The notes: generated by a model from the letters alone, not told the origin. A stretch of DNA of 64,000 bases from Myxocyprinus asiaticus (GCF_019703515.2 NC_059349.1:24896744-24960743), one strand, 5' to 3'. Positions 27,421 through 41,439 are shown, counted from the first letter of the stretch. Numbers and translations are program-made.

Positions 27421-28531
27421 ACAGTAAATGCGTTATTGAGTGGCGAGACAGGGGACCCATCCCGTTAGATCTTCAATGGCGATCTTGTTCATGTAAGATC
27501 ATCGTAGATCATTTTTGCCCTCAGTGGTTGCACTTTGGAAATTAAAAACAGTCATTTGCGATCAGAGTTTGTGTGATTTGTGAACATGTTAAATCTACTA
27601 ATGCCAGCTGCATGGCAAATGTGTCTTATTAGAGCAGACGCGATAACAATGACAGTGATTCCTGAAATATGCTATTCATGCCATATTCTTTATGTTGGCT
27701 ACACCTCCAAAACAAACTTGGAACAGTTGAGCTGAATTTATTGCTATTTTGTACAAATCAAATTCACATTGGCCTACTCATTAACATGACAAAACAAAAC
27801 ATATAAAATTTTCAATAACTTGTACACAGAAATCGAGCAACGCAAAAATCTCTCCCATTACAATGACTACTGTCACTCACTGCAGGTTTACACTGTTTGA
27901 GACCTGCATTTCGACGCAAGCTCAGTGACGCTCCACACAAAGTTCTGCACTCCGCAAATGCTCGAAAACAAAGCTGTCTAATCAGCATAATAAATCAATT
28001 ATTTACACCGCATCTATGCCTTGATTAGAACGGGAGCATTTTAGTTTTGTCGTGTTGCTCATTTGCAGTGTATTTAACATCTACGTTCAAAGCGAGCGGT
28101 GCAATATGGAATGAATCCAAAATAATTCCAAAGTGCTTTTCGCTCTTGTTCTACAGCTTCTTTTCGAGTGTCAGGTGATGTTTCTTCAGTATTAATTTTA
28201 GTGTGTAACCGCGAACAGAGGTGGAACAAAGCAAGCATCTGGGCATTCAGACGGTATAAAACTTGCGCATTAGGATCAGTTGTCATTACTGATAGGACGG
28301 AAGACTAATTTAAGCGGCTCTGATTGGCCATTGCCGTTTCATTGCTCAACGGACATGTTAGTGATTGGTTAGAATACTCAACTGCTGCAAAAACACATTG
28401 TAAATAGAAACCATTGTCTCAGCAGGAGCAGACATAAATTGAACGCTGTAATCGTCAGTTTTCACGATTACATAATTGTGGCAGCCATAATCGTAATCGC
28501 GATTCGTTTTTCAATTAATTGTGCAGCCCTA
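27421..28531 (-). mobile_element. hAT-like element, right end only
   Basis: The right terminus AATTGTGCAGCCCTA ends at 28531, preceded by ATAATCGTAATCGCGATTCG, a standard teleost hAT end. The left terminus is absent and the sequence merges into the microsatellite at 27420. There are no transposase motifs. Confidence 0.6.
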
Positions 28532-28790
28532 TCGGGCAGTCAAACTCACTCCAATGTCCTGCAAGAAATATTCAACAAAACCAACTCCAACCAACAGGAG
28601 GCATAAGCACCCAAAACAAGCAGATTTATCCACAAGCGGTACCGAAGAAATGATTCTACACAAAACAAACTCCAGCCGCTAGACGGAACCAGCACAAAAA
28701 AAAACGAAAACGGTGGCCAGTTTCCTCGAACTGTCAAGTATGTTTAATGAGTCGGTCCACTAGGCGGCAACGTGAAAATCACCAAATGGC

Positions 28791-29600
28791 TTACTCCAGT
28801 GTTTTGAAGGACAGTGCTTGCTGTGGGTATGTAAATACTTTACGCCCATCCTTAGTATCTTTTCTCAGTTTGGCCGGAAACATCAGAGCAAAAGCGATCT
28901 TCCACTGATGTAAGAGTTTCTTGCATTCCTTGAATTGTTCACATTTCTTTTGAATTCGCAAAGTCTGGGAACAAGAAAATGCTGTGGTTCTTCCAAGAAA
29001 GCTTTCCTTTACTCCTCGCCTCATGCAATACAAGAGCTTTATCAGATGATCTCAGAAATTTGGCCAGAATTGATTGGGGCCTGTCTCCCTCAGCCGATCT
29101 CCATGCCGGAACTCTATGAGCTCACTCGATTTCCACCTTATGGCTTATGTCAAGCAGACTCAGGAAGAACTTGTCTAGGAATTTTACCATTTCTCTGCCT
29201 TCCTCATGCTTAGGAATTCCAACAATTCAGACTTTATCATCGATTACGATTCTCCAAATTCTCCAGTTTTTCCCAAACGTGTTGCAAGTCTGTCGTGGTC
29301 GCTAGAGGATTAGCAGCTAATTCCCTCTCTGATGACTACAGATAATCGACAATCTTGTAACCAACTCCGAGAAATTTGTCTCCATGGAAGTAATCAATCG
29401 ATCGTATTACAACCAAATCCTCCAAGTCTGCAACAGCCTTCGTCAGCATTGCCGACACGTTCATCAATTCACACCGGATTTCTTTCAGCTCATCGTCCAA
29501 ATTGAGTCCGGGGCTTCCAGCCTGCCGCTGCGGGGAATCCGCTTGAGCATGTAAGTGTCTTAATGTCTCCAGAGCCCGAGGATTTTGAATTTTTTGACAT
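28791..29600 (-). pseudogene. L1-like ORF1 remnant
   Basis: Begins at an ATG (minus strand, 29598-29600) with MSKNSKSSGSGD and is soon frameshifted. The C-terminal part (28791-29033) reads KCEQFKECKKLLHQWKIAFA and LMFPAKLRKDTKDGRKVF, then TYPQQAL. This matches the ORF1 RNA-binding C-terminal domain pattern of fish L1 elements (PA-L, then F-P--A). Multiple stops make it inactive. Confidence 0.7.
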
Positions 29601-29748
29601 TGTCTTCCTAGAACAGTTAAGAATCAGGGTGTATCGAATCTCACTGGTTTGACACAAATAGCATTAAAACAAGCAAAGTGTGCAGAGCTCGCCGCTCACG
29701 TCCGCTTCTCGCACGGCGCCACGTGACCTATCCATTCAGTTGCTTCTT

Positions 29749-29935
29749 GAGTAAACAATGTTTATAATTTCACATTCAAAGAATAGCCATTACTCTCTCA
29801 GGTCAGCCTCATATTGTGTCTGCGGGGCATGAGACGTGCAGCTGTGTGGCTTTAACGGCAGGGTCACGTTGTGCTTTGACTGACAGCATACAGACCTGTG
29901 GCTTTATTCAGTAAATAAATTCTATGGGTTACCAC
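29749..29935 (+). other. short unique segment
   Basis: Sequence between the L1 target duplication and the next hAT end; nothing recognised. Confidence 0.4.
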
Positions 29936-32900
29936 TAGGGATGTAATGATTCACTCGCTTACTCGATGTATTGATTACTTATCCTGCCGATCTATATGCA
30001 TTGATCTTGAAATATGATTTTTGAATCGAGAATCATTAGTGTTGGTCAATAATCGATTTAAAATGCTAAAAATTGGATGAATCGTGATTCGACAAAACGG
30101 TGTACAATATTTTAAAATATATAAATATTGAATACGTTACAAGTGAGTTTTAATGGTGACATTTGTGGCGGCGTTCTCTAGGCACGCGACCTCAGCTCTC
30201 CCCTCACAGGTGTGCGCTGCACTCTTTCGCCCTTCATGGGATCCCGCTCTCACTTCCATCCATAACTCTCATTGAAACTTTTTCGGAGCAGCTTTCGAGC
30301 ACCTCATGTCTGATCTCTCCTCAGGACAGCCACTGAGAATCACATAAGCAATTGACAGTTCGCGCTCTTGTCTTGAGTGAAATGCGTTGTATTGGCTCAT
30401 TGGGAACTCATTGGCTGTGTCTGAAAACGGAAAATGCTGTATACGGAGGTAGGTTGAAAATATGGTGCTTTTCAAACTGTGCTGAGACTAGTTTCCTTAA
30501 GAGTTCCATTCATCCAAAAATGATGTCGGTTAAAGCCTAAAGAATACTTCGATTTTGATGCGAATGCTCAGCATCTGCGTACAGTCGAATGTGAGCCTGT
30601 CAAAGTATACTCCATTTGACGGTGCGCGCATATACAGGCGTTTGGCATATGCGCACTACGACTGCTATGAGATGCCGGACAATTTCTCTTCAGGAGTTTA
30701 GACCCATAAAGATGTCTTTATTTTCCTTCAGACTTGAGTTTTACAAATGCAGGTATCTCCTGACCTCCTCACACGTGTGCTCTTGATATGCATATCTACT
30801 GTTGTTGTTTTTACCTTCATCTCCTGTTATTTACCCGCGATTGTCTTCTAGCGTTTCTTCGTGACAGCAACGGCTCAAATGTGATTATTGCCACCTTGTG
30901 GATCCTCTAATTCGTGCAGATAATTCCAGGCGCATGCACAGTCTGTGCGTTCAAGACATGTGGTTAGAAAAATCGGGCTGCACGCGTTCAGTGCTCGAGC
31001 TCTCTGCTGATGACTAGATTTGCGTCCTGTACTGACCGAAGTATACTTTGGGCATAAGCCATTAACTGATTAGGTAGCAAGTCGGCTGTCTACGTTTTAA
31101 AGTGCAGCCTTTACGTGGCCACTACTGAAATAAAATGCTGTCATTGCGGTGAAATCATGGAATTTGTTGTAGTAAAATATGGAATACTTTTGTATTTACG
31201 TTTGGCTCTAAAATATTTTAGTGGCACATTGCACTCTGTTTTATTCCAAGAAACCTGTATATACTTGTATTTAATGTGTTTTCTTTCAAGCTGCTTTTGA
31301 TGCAGTAAACTCTTAAGGATTTTGTCTTTCATTAGGGGGAGTATTTTAAGAATCTTGTCAAAATCTTTTGAATCGAATCGCTTTCAACCCAAAGAATCAC
31401 ACCCCTTGTTCCCACATTGAGTTTTACCTGTGATAATGGCCATAATCTATAAAATATTTTTCGGAAGTGGGGCATTGCGAACTATTACAAACTTAATCGG
31501 GAAGATCGCATTTACATTCAAATGACCATTAATTTTCACAGAATGTAACCCAAATCACAATCTGCAGAAAATAACCTTAGATTTGTCTGGATTCAGTCAG
31601 ATTTTCAGAGCAGAAAGTGTTTGTTCAACAAGTCCGATGGATGTCTTTACATTATTTTATGTTGCTCCATAAAAGCCTATATTGCAAAAGATTGTGTGGA
31701 TAAATAGGTTTAGAGTGCATTGCAATGTGTATTTTGCTGTGTCCAGTATTCATGGAATACTGTGATATGCTATGCTGCAATGAGCACCTCAACTTCTGTC
31801 TCGCATCTGGATGCGCAGCACTTACACAGGTCTGTGAAAACTGGATGTTATCTTGGAGTTCTGTTGCATTGCTGAAGTAATGTTTTGTGTGTGTGTTTTT
31901 TTTTTTTTTTTTTTTTTTTTTAGTTCCTGCATTGTTTTTCAAATCTAAAGTGAAGTACTCTCACACAGCTGTCACCTCTTATGTGTTTGGACCCTTGTCT
32001 GTGGACTGCGTCACTTCCGCTATATTTTTGATTTGTCGTTTTGGCAATTTGGTAATCAAGAATTTGAGTAATTATGACAGCCCTAATTTTTTATCTAATG
32101 TAATATGCATTAGGGAGTTTTTAAGCTGATGGTACTAAAACGCAATAGTAGGCCCTGCATGTCCACGTTGGTTGATTTGGTTTCAGGAGAAAACATTGCG
32201 GGTTGGTTCTCTGACACAAATAGCTGAAAAACAGCTCGGACTGCTTCCATGTTTACCGCTTGTTTTGTGAAAATATGACTGCTCGAATGAAGGATAAAAT
32301 CTACTTGGTCACCTTTATAAATAGGGAGCTCAAATTGATAAAGGTCGTCATCTCAGAAATTGATAGTTTGAGGGATAGTTTCTGTTAATTTCGGTTGAGG
32401 ACATTTCCATTAAGTAAAGATTGCATATTAAGACTCCCGTGACCTTCAATGTGATATTCTCACAAGATGGAAATGATGTCTGTGACCTATAATGTTCATT
32501 AAATATGTATTCATATTTATATGACTATCAAACATTAATGGCTGTTTTGTTTATCCTATGAATATCGCACATGCACCTCTGTGATATACAACCTCAGTGT
32601 CAAGTTATTCGAGTAGTCCATGTGACAGCGCATAATTAGTTAGCATTTCAACTGCTTGGCTTTCTCACATTTTGTGTAACTTAACTTATGAAACTGATTT
32701 AGAAAAGGATTATATAGAGTTGCAGGACTGTTGCAGTTGTCCCTTCAGTTCACACAAGTCTGACAACAGATGACCATGGCTAAATTAAATTTATTTGTGT
32801 ATTAGGCCTATTTGTCTACATCTTGCAGAGGATGTTTTTGAGACTTCTATTAAGGCGCAACAGTAGTCTCACCAGTCTCTTAGGACTGGATTGAGAAATC

Positions 32901-33867
32901 AAAACTGATCAATGGGTCTTGCGATCTGCATAGTGGCTCTTGCTTTGTCAGCATGAGTTACTCAATGTGCATCTTTACATGCACTCATTTTCGTCAATCT
33001 GAATAAATTCAGGAGGGATGTGCATGACTAATCGAGTACTTATTCTGCACCAGCTAGTTGACTATTAAAAACACTAATATAGCAAGTTGTTTTTCTAGAC
33101 TCAGGGTTTATATTATATGCATTACCCTAATGGCATCAGTATGGTTTCTATAAAGTCTCCAGGTGAGTGGAAAAGTTTTCTTTATTATTTATTAATGCAT
33201 ATTAATTTCATTTTTTTTCCTAAAAGAAAAGCATAGTTTGTTGAAGTTGGCTTATTTTGAAATCATTCTTAGAAATATTTTTGAATAAAATAAAATATAT
33301 TTGGGGGGGGGGGTCGATTCAGCGATGCATCACGATTCTTTATCAAACGATTCTGAATCAATCCTCAAAAAAATCTGAATCGATTCTGAGTTCAGTTTAA
33401 ACCACAGTGCACGCCAAAGATAGATATTGAAAGAAAGCGTGTTAAGTGCATACACTAATGTCAAGGGCACAAACGTGACTGTTTGTAAACTAAGTGTATC
33501 AAACACATGACCATTCATGCCCGAATGAAACTACAATCCCAGAAAATTTTCACAAACCCATGCACATGGCAACTGGAGAGTCTATTCGTGATAACATGCC
33601 AACAAACAACTTGAAAGACAAGCTTGTGCCCGTTATTGCATTAATTTGCTCAGAACGGGGGCAAAAACAGCAGAAAATGAGTCAGCAGTTCGGGTTTTTC
33701 CCAATGCCTTTCTCTCCTCTTGCATGCTCTCCATTTCATTGCCTTCTGCTTATTGCTGATCACTCGCTTAGCAGTTTATTTGGACAAGATGCATCGAGAA
33801 TAGTTTTATAATCGAATCATTAAACTTTGAATCGTAATCAAATCAGGCCAGATTCAAACCTCTAATC
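29936..33867. mobile_element. mosaic of degenerate hAT-like fragments
   Basis: Starts with a hAT terminus TAGGGATGTAATGATTCAC. GATTC/GAATC-rich subterminal blocks recur near 31360-31400, 33310-33390 and 33800-33860. A different hAT right end, AATTATGACAGCCCTA, finishes at 32085, and a GGGATGTGCATGACTAATCG terminus lies near 33016. There are also poly-T (31889-31920) and poly-G (33302-33312). Several old elements overlap. I could not pair their ends, and no protein-coding frame is convincing. Confidence 0.5.
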
Positions 33868-36180
33868 CAGAGATGCCCAAACCAGGGTCAAAGTTGGTCC
33901 GTGATGACCTTTGATTTGGTCTTTGATTACAGACAAAAACAATGTACATGTTTGAATGTAAAAAAAATAAACTTTAAATAAGGCAGCAGCATTAAGGGCT
34001 TCATTTGTAAAGACAAAAGGTCCTGTTAATGAAAAACATTAAGTAGCAATGTCATTTTTGGATCAGCATTTATTTTTTTATTTTTGGATTGTCACAAGCA
34101 CCGAATTAAAATGAAGAAAGGTCAGCATATCAACACGTGATAGACTTGCTCTTTTTGTGAGCAAATGTTTCTTGCAGCAGAGAAGATCCGTTCTGCTGGA
34201 ATGGATATGGCGGGAATGCAAAGAAAGGATCTTGCAAGCTTTTATAGTGTAGGGTAACGTCCCTCATTTTCCTTCCACCAACTGAGGGGATTTTTTTTAT
34301 TTGTGATTCTGAAAAGTACATCTGTACTTCATTTCTCACCAACTGAATCTTTTGGTCATTCTGGGACTCTTCTTCACTGAGGCTGTCTAGCACTGACTTT
34401 TCCTCTCTCCTGGGAGCAATGACACTCTGCTCTTCCTGTGCACATTTCCAGGATTATTTTGCTGCTTGAATAGCAAGGACTTTGACAGTGCTTTGTACCC
34501 TTATCCCCTGTTCAGCAGTCATAAACTTAAGCTTTCTAAACCTTGGGTCTAGGGCTGCTGACAGAACAACTGTATTGTCTTTGTCCTCAAAGAAAGTGTT
34601 GACATTGCCCCACCTCTCTGTTAACTCTTTACTCCGGAACACCCTGGAAGAGGTGTTAGGGAGGCCAGAAGTGGGACACTATAATGTAAATAGGCACTGT
34701 CCTTTGGATGAGACTTTAAACCGAGGTCCTGACTGTCTGTGGTCATTAAAAATCCTGGGCACTTCTCGTAAAAGAGTAGGGGCGTAACCACGGTGTACTG
34801 GCCAAATGGCCCTTCTCAGTCATGGCCTCCTAATAATCCCCATCCATAAATTGGCTCTATAACGCTCTCCTCACCACCAATAGCTGGTGTGTGGTGAGTG
34901 TACTGGCGCGCTATGGCTGCCGTCGCATCATCCAGGTGGATGCTGCACACTGGTGGTGGTCGAGGGGAGTCCCCTGTTTACTGTGTAAAGCGCTTTTGAG
35001 TGTAGTGTCCGAAAAAGCACTATATAAATGCAACATTCATTCAACTCTTTGGCAGCTTTGGCTAAAAAAGCTTTTCCTGGTGTTGTTTCAAAACTTAGGG
35101 TTTGTTGCACAGACCTCTGTAGCCCTTTAACAAGTTGAGGAAGGCATGCCAATGTTGCATACTCTCGACCACTAAGGAAAACAGTGGCACACTGAAAAGA
35201 TTGCAGGCCCTGTGTCAGCTCTTCAAGCAGTGACCACTGATCAGGCTTCAAGTCAAAGTAATGTTTGCCCCTTGGTGTCCTCAGGATCAGAAAGCGTGGC
35301 AGTAACTGGCCAGCACTGCTCCAGTAGTCTCTCCATCATATAATAGGTGCTGTTCCACCGGATACTGACATCTTGGATCAGCTTATGCTCTGGCATGTTC
35401 ATCTGCTGCTGCTTTTCCTTAAGCTTGGTATTGGCCAGTTCACTTCTCCTAAAATGTTCAACCAAGCTGCTTTGTAGCTCCCAAAGCTTTGCAGATGCTG
35501 GGCTCTTTAAGAGAACTGGTCACAAAAAGCTGAAGTGTGTGTGTCCAGTACAGTGGACAGAGACCAAATTATTTTTGTCTGCCAGGAATTTCATTGTGGC
35601 AACAACATTGGATCCATTGTCATGAACGACTGCTTTTATGTTAGTTGGTGAAATGTTAAATTTTGCAACAACCTCTTCCAGCCATGTTGCTGTGTTGGCA
35701 ACAGTATGTCTTTCTTCAAGAGGCATTGTTGCAAGGGTGAGTCTTCATTTGCCAGTCTTCAGTGATAAAGTGACATGTGACACCAAGTTATGCTTCTGTA
35801 GCAAGGCTAGTCCAAATGTCAGCCGTCAATGCAAAGAAGCTTCTTGCATCTTGAATGCTTTAAAAGCTCTAAGTTTTGAATTTTACTTTAAGATGATCAA
35901 TTTAACCTCTTTCAGTGGTTAAATTGTTGTTCAGTCATCTTTATTGTGTTTAAAATCTAATATGTTCCTAAAACATGTATTGTGTCATCAGGTATAGGTG
36001 TATGTATACCTTTTGAAAGGTTTTTTTCATATTTCTGTTCCATTAAACTTGTAAAGTGTTTATTGCAGGATATATCCCTAGTTGAATGCATAAACCATTT
36101 CACGAAAGCCTTGTCCTTCCACCATGGAAAGTGGTCTCATGTCCTTAACAATCATGGTTAGAATTGACTGTAATAGCGGC
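33868..36180 (-). pseudogene. hAT (ZBED-like) transposase pseudogene
   Basis: The minus strand carries an ordered but frameshifted hAT transposase: MIVKDMRPLSMVEGQGFREM near 36150-36080; VVHDNGSNVVATMKFLADKN (35560-35640, catalytic core); LIQDVSIRWNSTYYMMERLL (35310-35380); KAFLAKAAKEL/TERWGNVNTFFEDK on the two sides of an insert; ALDPRFRKLKFMTAEQ (about 34510-34560); then the C-terminal dimerisation block WWKENEGRYPTL and CIPAISIPAERIFSAA (34150-34285), read in another frame. Several stops and frameshifts show it is inactive. A possible end CAGAGATGCCCAAACC starts at 33868; the other end is not found. Confidence 0.8.
34631..35042 (+). mobile_element. SINE- or LINE-tail-like insert with 8-bp TSD
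   Basis: A 412-bp insert in the hAT transposase pseudogene between direct repeats aactcttt (34623-34630 and 35043-35050). Removing it joins the transposase frame through ...AKAAKELTERWGN.... It ends with AAAGCGCTTTTGAGTG and CACTATATAAATGCAAC, a 3' tail seen in many fish non-LTR retroposons. Whether it is a SINE or a truncated LINE cannot be decided here. Confidence 0.75.
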
Positions 36181-36557
36181 GGCTTTCTGGTAGTACAAGT
36201 ATTCCTCCTCAAAGTCATCAGAAGTGTAAGCATGCACAGTGAAGAAGCGCTTTGTCATGTAGTTACTGAACTTAAGATGTTTCAGATGTCTAAACCTTTC
36301 TAAACCTGTTAATTTGACATGCAAATGGCGTTATACCATGTCTCCGTAAGCAGGCGACGCGATAACTCTATAGTTTCTGTTTATAATCAACAAAGCTGTT
36401 AACATGGCAAGTGCGTGACGTAGGAGCGATCTGTAGTTTTTCCCACCTTTCATATCTTGGCGCTCCATTAGTCATAAATAATGAGGTACATTTGCAAGAG
36501 AGGCTGAAATAGCAAAAATGCTTTGTGTAATGTACCAGCTGCATGGTTAAGAGACAC

Positions 36558-37546
36558 TAAGGGCGTTTTCACACCTGGCTCATTTGGAGCATTTGATTCG
36601 GAACTTGGCGCATTTTCTCCCTTGGTTTGGTTCATTTAGGCATATGTGAAAATGGCAATCGCACTCGGATCTGCACCAAAATAATCAATCCAAGACCTCC
36701 TGAAAGAGGTGGTCTCGAACCGATTGCAAAGGAACTCTGGAGCAGTTTGCTTGTGGTGAGAATGCAAACTGACCCATCGGACCAACGCACCAAATAATAT
36801 CCCTATAAAAACCATGAATGCACCTGATTTCTTCTCCACAGGTCCATCTATAGGTCAGCACGTCGCTGTAATTCATAATCAAAACGTGGATAGAGCCTTT
36901 TGGTGACTATATTAGACATAATTGCACGTTTAAAATAGCAGTTACTTTATAATTCTTGAGGTAAATAGTACAATCGCTTCTTTTTTTTGGTTGGCGGCAA
37001 AACAAACACAGGTAGGATGACGTTAGCAACTTTATGACAGATGTAAATCATCTTTACTGTACGTAGCTTCACTCATTCTGATGTGTTTTTGTGTGTCCAC
37101 AGAAGAGAGAGAGAGCTCTGTGTCCATGAGAAAAGGAACTTTTCAGTATAGAAATAATGCAAAAGTAGCTATTGACAGATTAAAAATAACAGTGATGAAA
37201 CAACTCGTATCCATCCGAGTGACTGATATTATTTGCAGTGCAACCTCTGACTAGAACGCACATTTTGTGCCACACAGTAGTCGACAATTTGTAACAGTTG
37301 ACAAATTTATGCAGGTATATAATTTTATCCGTTTTCGGCTGTAAGCGCTAAATACTTGAACAGCACACAAACTTTGACCAATTAGAGGACAGTTTGCTCA
37401 CGTGGCATTTATTAACACAGTTTTGGTCCGTTTTGATATGTTGCCTTGTGAAAGTGACCCGAACCAAGAAGAAAATGCAACATTGTAACAATTTAGCCTC
37501 AGTTTCAGATCAATTTAAACGAGTTACAAGTCTGAAAATGCCCTTA
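36558..37546. mobile_element. non-autonomous DNA element (TAAGGGCGTTTTCA ends)
   Basis: The left end TAAGGGCGTTTTCACACCTG and inverted right end CTGAAAATGCCCTTA pair over about 15 bp. It is 989 bp long without coding capacity. Target duplication is unclear: 3-bp TAA/TTA or a decayed 8-bp repeat, so the superfamily (hAT or Harbinger) is open. Confidence 0.6.
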
Positions 37547-38549
37547 AACACCTGTTACATTTCTCATCTCCGTATCTAGTTCCATCGAGGGTCGGAAGTT
37601 AAAGGGGGCTCTGGGCAAAAAAAAAAAAAAAATCTAAAAAAAAAAAAAACTGCAATCTGATATAGTTTCAAATATATCCATTGCGATCTTCATTTGAATT
37701 TTCGCTGAACATTTGTTTCGTGTCATCCATTGTGCAGATGTTGCCTAGTCAGTGATGGATGGTCTCACCATAAACACACACAGACAGGCACTCTGCTTCT
37801 CACGATCCACATCAGTTCGGTGTTGTGCTCTCACGCTAAAATAACCAAATGCTACAATGTAATTAATAATATTAACTAAAATAATATCTGGATGTGTTAA
37901 ATAGCCTTGATGGTAAATAAAACGTTATTAATGATACAAAAATTATTTACAGAACATTTACCATTGTATGAATCATATCGCTAACTAATGTTCATTGTTA
38001 AATGTTTATTTTTGCATTGTTTTATTAAATTGGCATGAAGTTGCTAAGTTTTTTTTTTTTAAGCTGTTCATTCCAAATCTGGAGAAATGCTGTCATCTAC
38101 TCCTGTGTGTTGGTGCATTCGTTTTGTAGGCTGTTAATTTAATAGGCAGAATATTTGGAAATATGTGAATGAGAAAAAAAGGTTTCCGTAACCATGTACA
38201 TTATGCAATGCAGGAGTCATGCAATTTTGTAATTATTGAAACATACCATTTTAAATTAAATGGTTCAAATGAAAGTATTTGACATAAGGATGACAGCCAT
38301 TTGATGAGGCCAATTTTTTTATTTTTTTTATTTACCTTTTTAAAGTAAAAATTTCGATATTAATAAACCAAATGGTACATCACTTTATTTAACAGCAATA
38401 CCTTGTGTTTGAGAAGATGGATTTCATGAGTTTCTGGAGCTAGTGCAGGACACTGCCTGAGTGATGCTCACAAAGACGGATGCAGTAAAAGAAAATGATT
38501 AAACAGAGTAAATTAAAATATTTAAGAAGCTTCTTGAGCTCAAACAAGA
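37547..38549 (+). other. chd7: intron segment, A-rich tracts
   Basis: Two poly-A runs at 37618-37650, then AT-rich sequence; no gene or clear element boundary. Confidence 0.4.
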
Positions 38550-39790
38550 TTTAGTGCTCTGTAATTTATAATCCAGAAGTATAACTTTGTTTTCATGTGG
38601 GCTTATAAGGAACAGTGCCTTTGAAAAGTATGTTTCCTCAAAGCTTAAAAGCAGAATAATTATTTTACTTGTTTAAACAACAACAAACATGCTCTGATGT
38701 AAAGGTTTTTTTTATTAATGAAGAAAATTTGTTTACATTGACTATTTAGGTTTATTTTCCACTGACCCCTATTGTTCCTAATAAGCCCACTGAACAAATA
38801 ACCCATTGAACCACATATTAAACTGAACTCCTTGTCAGTGCTACATACTGAATCTGTTTTCATTGCAGAGAGAAAAATGAAAATACAGTGAACAAAATTA
38901 TAAGGACTGTAAGATTCAGAAATTAAAGATTCTATTTACTGGTTATGATGGATGAGGTCTAAATCTACATGAATAACACTAACAAATGTTTTTTTTTTTT
39001 TTTTTTGGTTCCTGGGTAGTAGGTGTTATTTCCTAATTGCTTATTCTTCAAAAGTATAGAAAATGGCTATTATTACCCACAAACGTTGCTTTTGTGATCA
39101 GGACAGTGATATTTTGAAATGTACCTATATCCAATGAGAAAACAGGCGAATTTGTGTCTTTTCGTTCACAAAGTCAGAAAAACAACAACATATGAATCCA
39201 AATTAACATGTATTTATACTAAAGTAATACAAAAATGACTACAAAAGATTTAGAAGTGAGTAGTTTTTCGAGACTTATGATTATACTGTAAATCACTTTC
39301 ACGAATCAGCCCCCAAATGTAGTCTCCCATCATGTTCTCGTTATACTGTCCTTGCTAGCGGCATTCAAAGTCCAGTATATCCTGATGGAAGCGCTCGCCT
39401 TGCTCCTCAGTACGCTTCCTTGTTCTCCTTGAATTTACCAGGAACAAAAATTTTGTTACATAGTGAAATTGAGGTGTTTAGTAAAATGTGAAGCATTAAC
39501 ATTTTTAAAAGCATAGTGGGCTTATTAAGAACACTTGGGCTTAAATGGTATACATGTTCCTTATAAGCCCACTCCAGACTTTTCAAATTTGCAGTTAAAT
39601 GAAGTATATTAATTTTGTCATTTTATCACAAAACATAACATGAGTGTTTAGATGGGTGATTTAATCTTTGATTTAATACTCATTTTATTGGAAGGCTGTT
39701 AACATTTATATTAGAAAACATATAAAACTTAGATTTGGGTGGGCTTAATTGGGTCACTTCCCCTACATCAATAAATTTGGTGTATTGAAA
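38550..39790 (-). mobile_element. unclassified element with repeated GTGGGCTTAT(A/T)AGGAAC motif
   Basis: Five copies of a 17-bp motif, at 38597-38613, 38774-38790 (inverted), 39516-39532, 39556-39572 (inverted) and about 39739-39752 (partial). Between them lies a minus-strand protein remnant (39250-39425). Repeated short motifs in both orientations around a coding remnant suggest an old DNA transposon with subterminal binding sites. No terminal repeat or target duplication could be fixed, so limits are approximate. Confidence 0.4.
39250..39425 (-). pseudogene. C-terminal remnant with EEQGERFHQDI block
   Basis: The minus frame reads RKRTEEQGERFHQDILDFEC, an in-frame TAG, then QGQYNENMMGDYIWGLIRES and DLQYNHKSRKTTHF before a TAA at 39250-39252. 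I do not recognise a named domain. From memory, similar ERFHQDI...RYQG blocks recur in uncharacterised, probably transposon-derived animal proteins. The upstream part of the protein is not recoverable here. Confidence 0.5.
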
Positions 39791-39799
39791 TTGCATATA

Positions 39800-41359
<1,560 letters not shown>

Positions 41360-41439
41360 TATTATATTGTGTATATATACTGTATATTGTTACATGTTTG
41401 TTGTTTACATGGTTAATTTGTACTATTTGCAAGTATTTA
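41360..41439 (+). other. junction between SB-type element and next hAT-like copy
   Basis: AT-rich spacer; the expected left end of the following hAT-like element is missing. Confidence 0.4.

Larger units (their letters stand above)
26470..29732 (-). mobile_element. L1-like LINE, 5' and 3' ends with 16-bp TSD
   Basis: Flanked by identical 16-bp copies cattcagttgcttctt (26454-26469 and 29733-29748). On the minus strand the 3' end has AATAAAAATGTTAATCTG followed by poly-A, and a G-rich 3' UTR (26540-26640). The 5' end carries a short leader and an ORF1 remnant. ORF2 is missing: the middle (about 26650-28535) is occupied by microsatellite, a Tc1 MITE and hAT sequence. The structure fits a target-primed insertion of an L1-clade element that was later invaded and deleted. 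Confidence 0.8.

Noticed and set aside
26306..27440. The 20-bp exact repeat as a target-site duplication
   Set aside because: One copy lies outside and one inside the LINE bounded by its own 16-bp TSD, so a simple insertion between the two copies conflicts with that structure.
26474..27460. Minus-strand frames rich in CVCV, YIYI and HTHT
   Set aside because: Translations of TG/TA/CA microsatellites, not genes.
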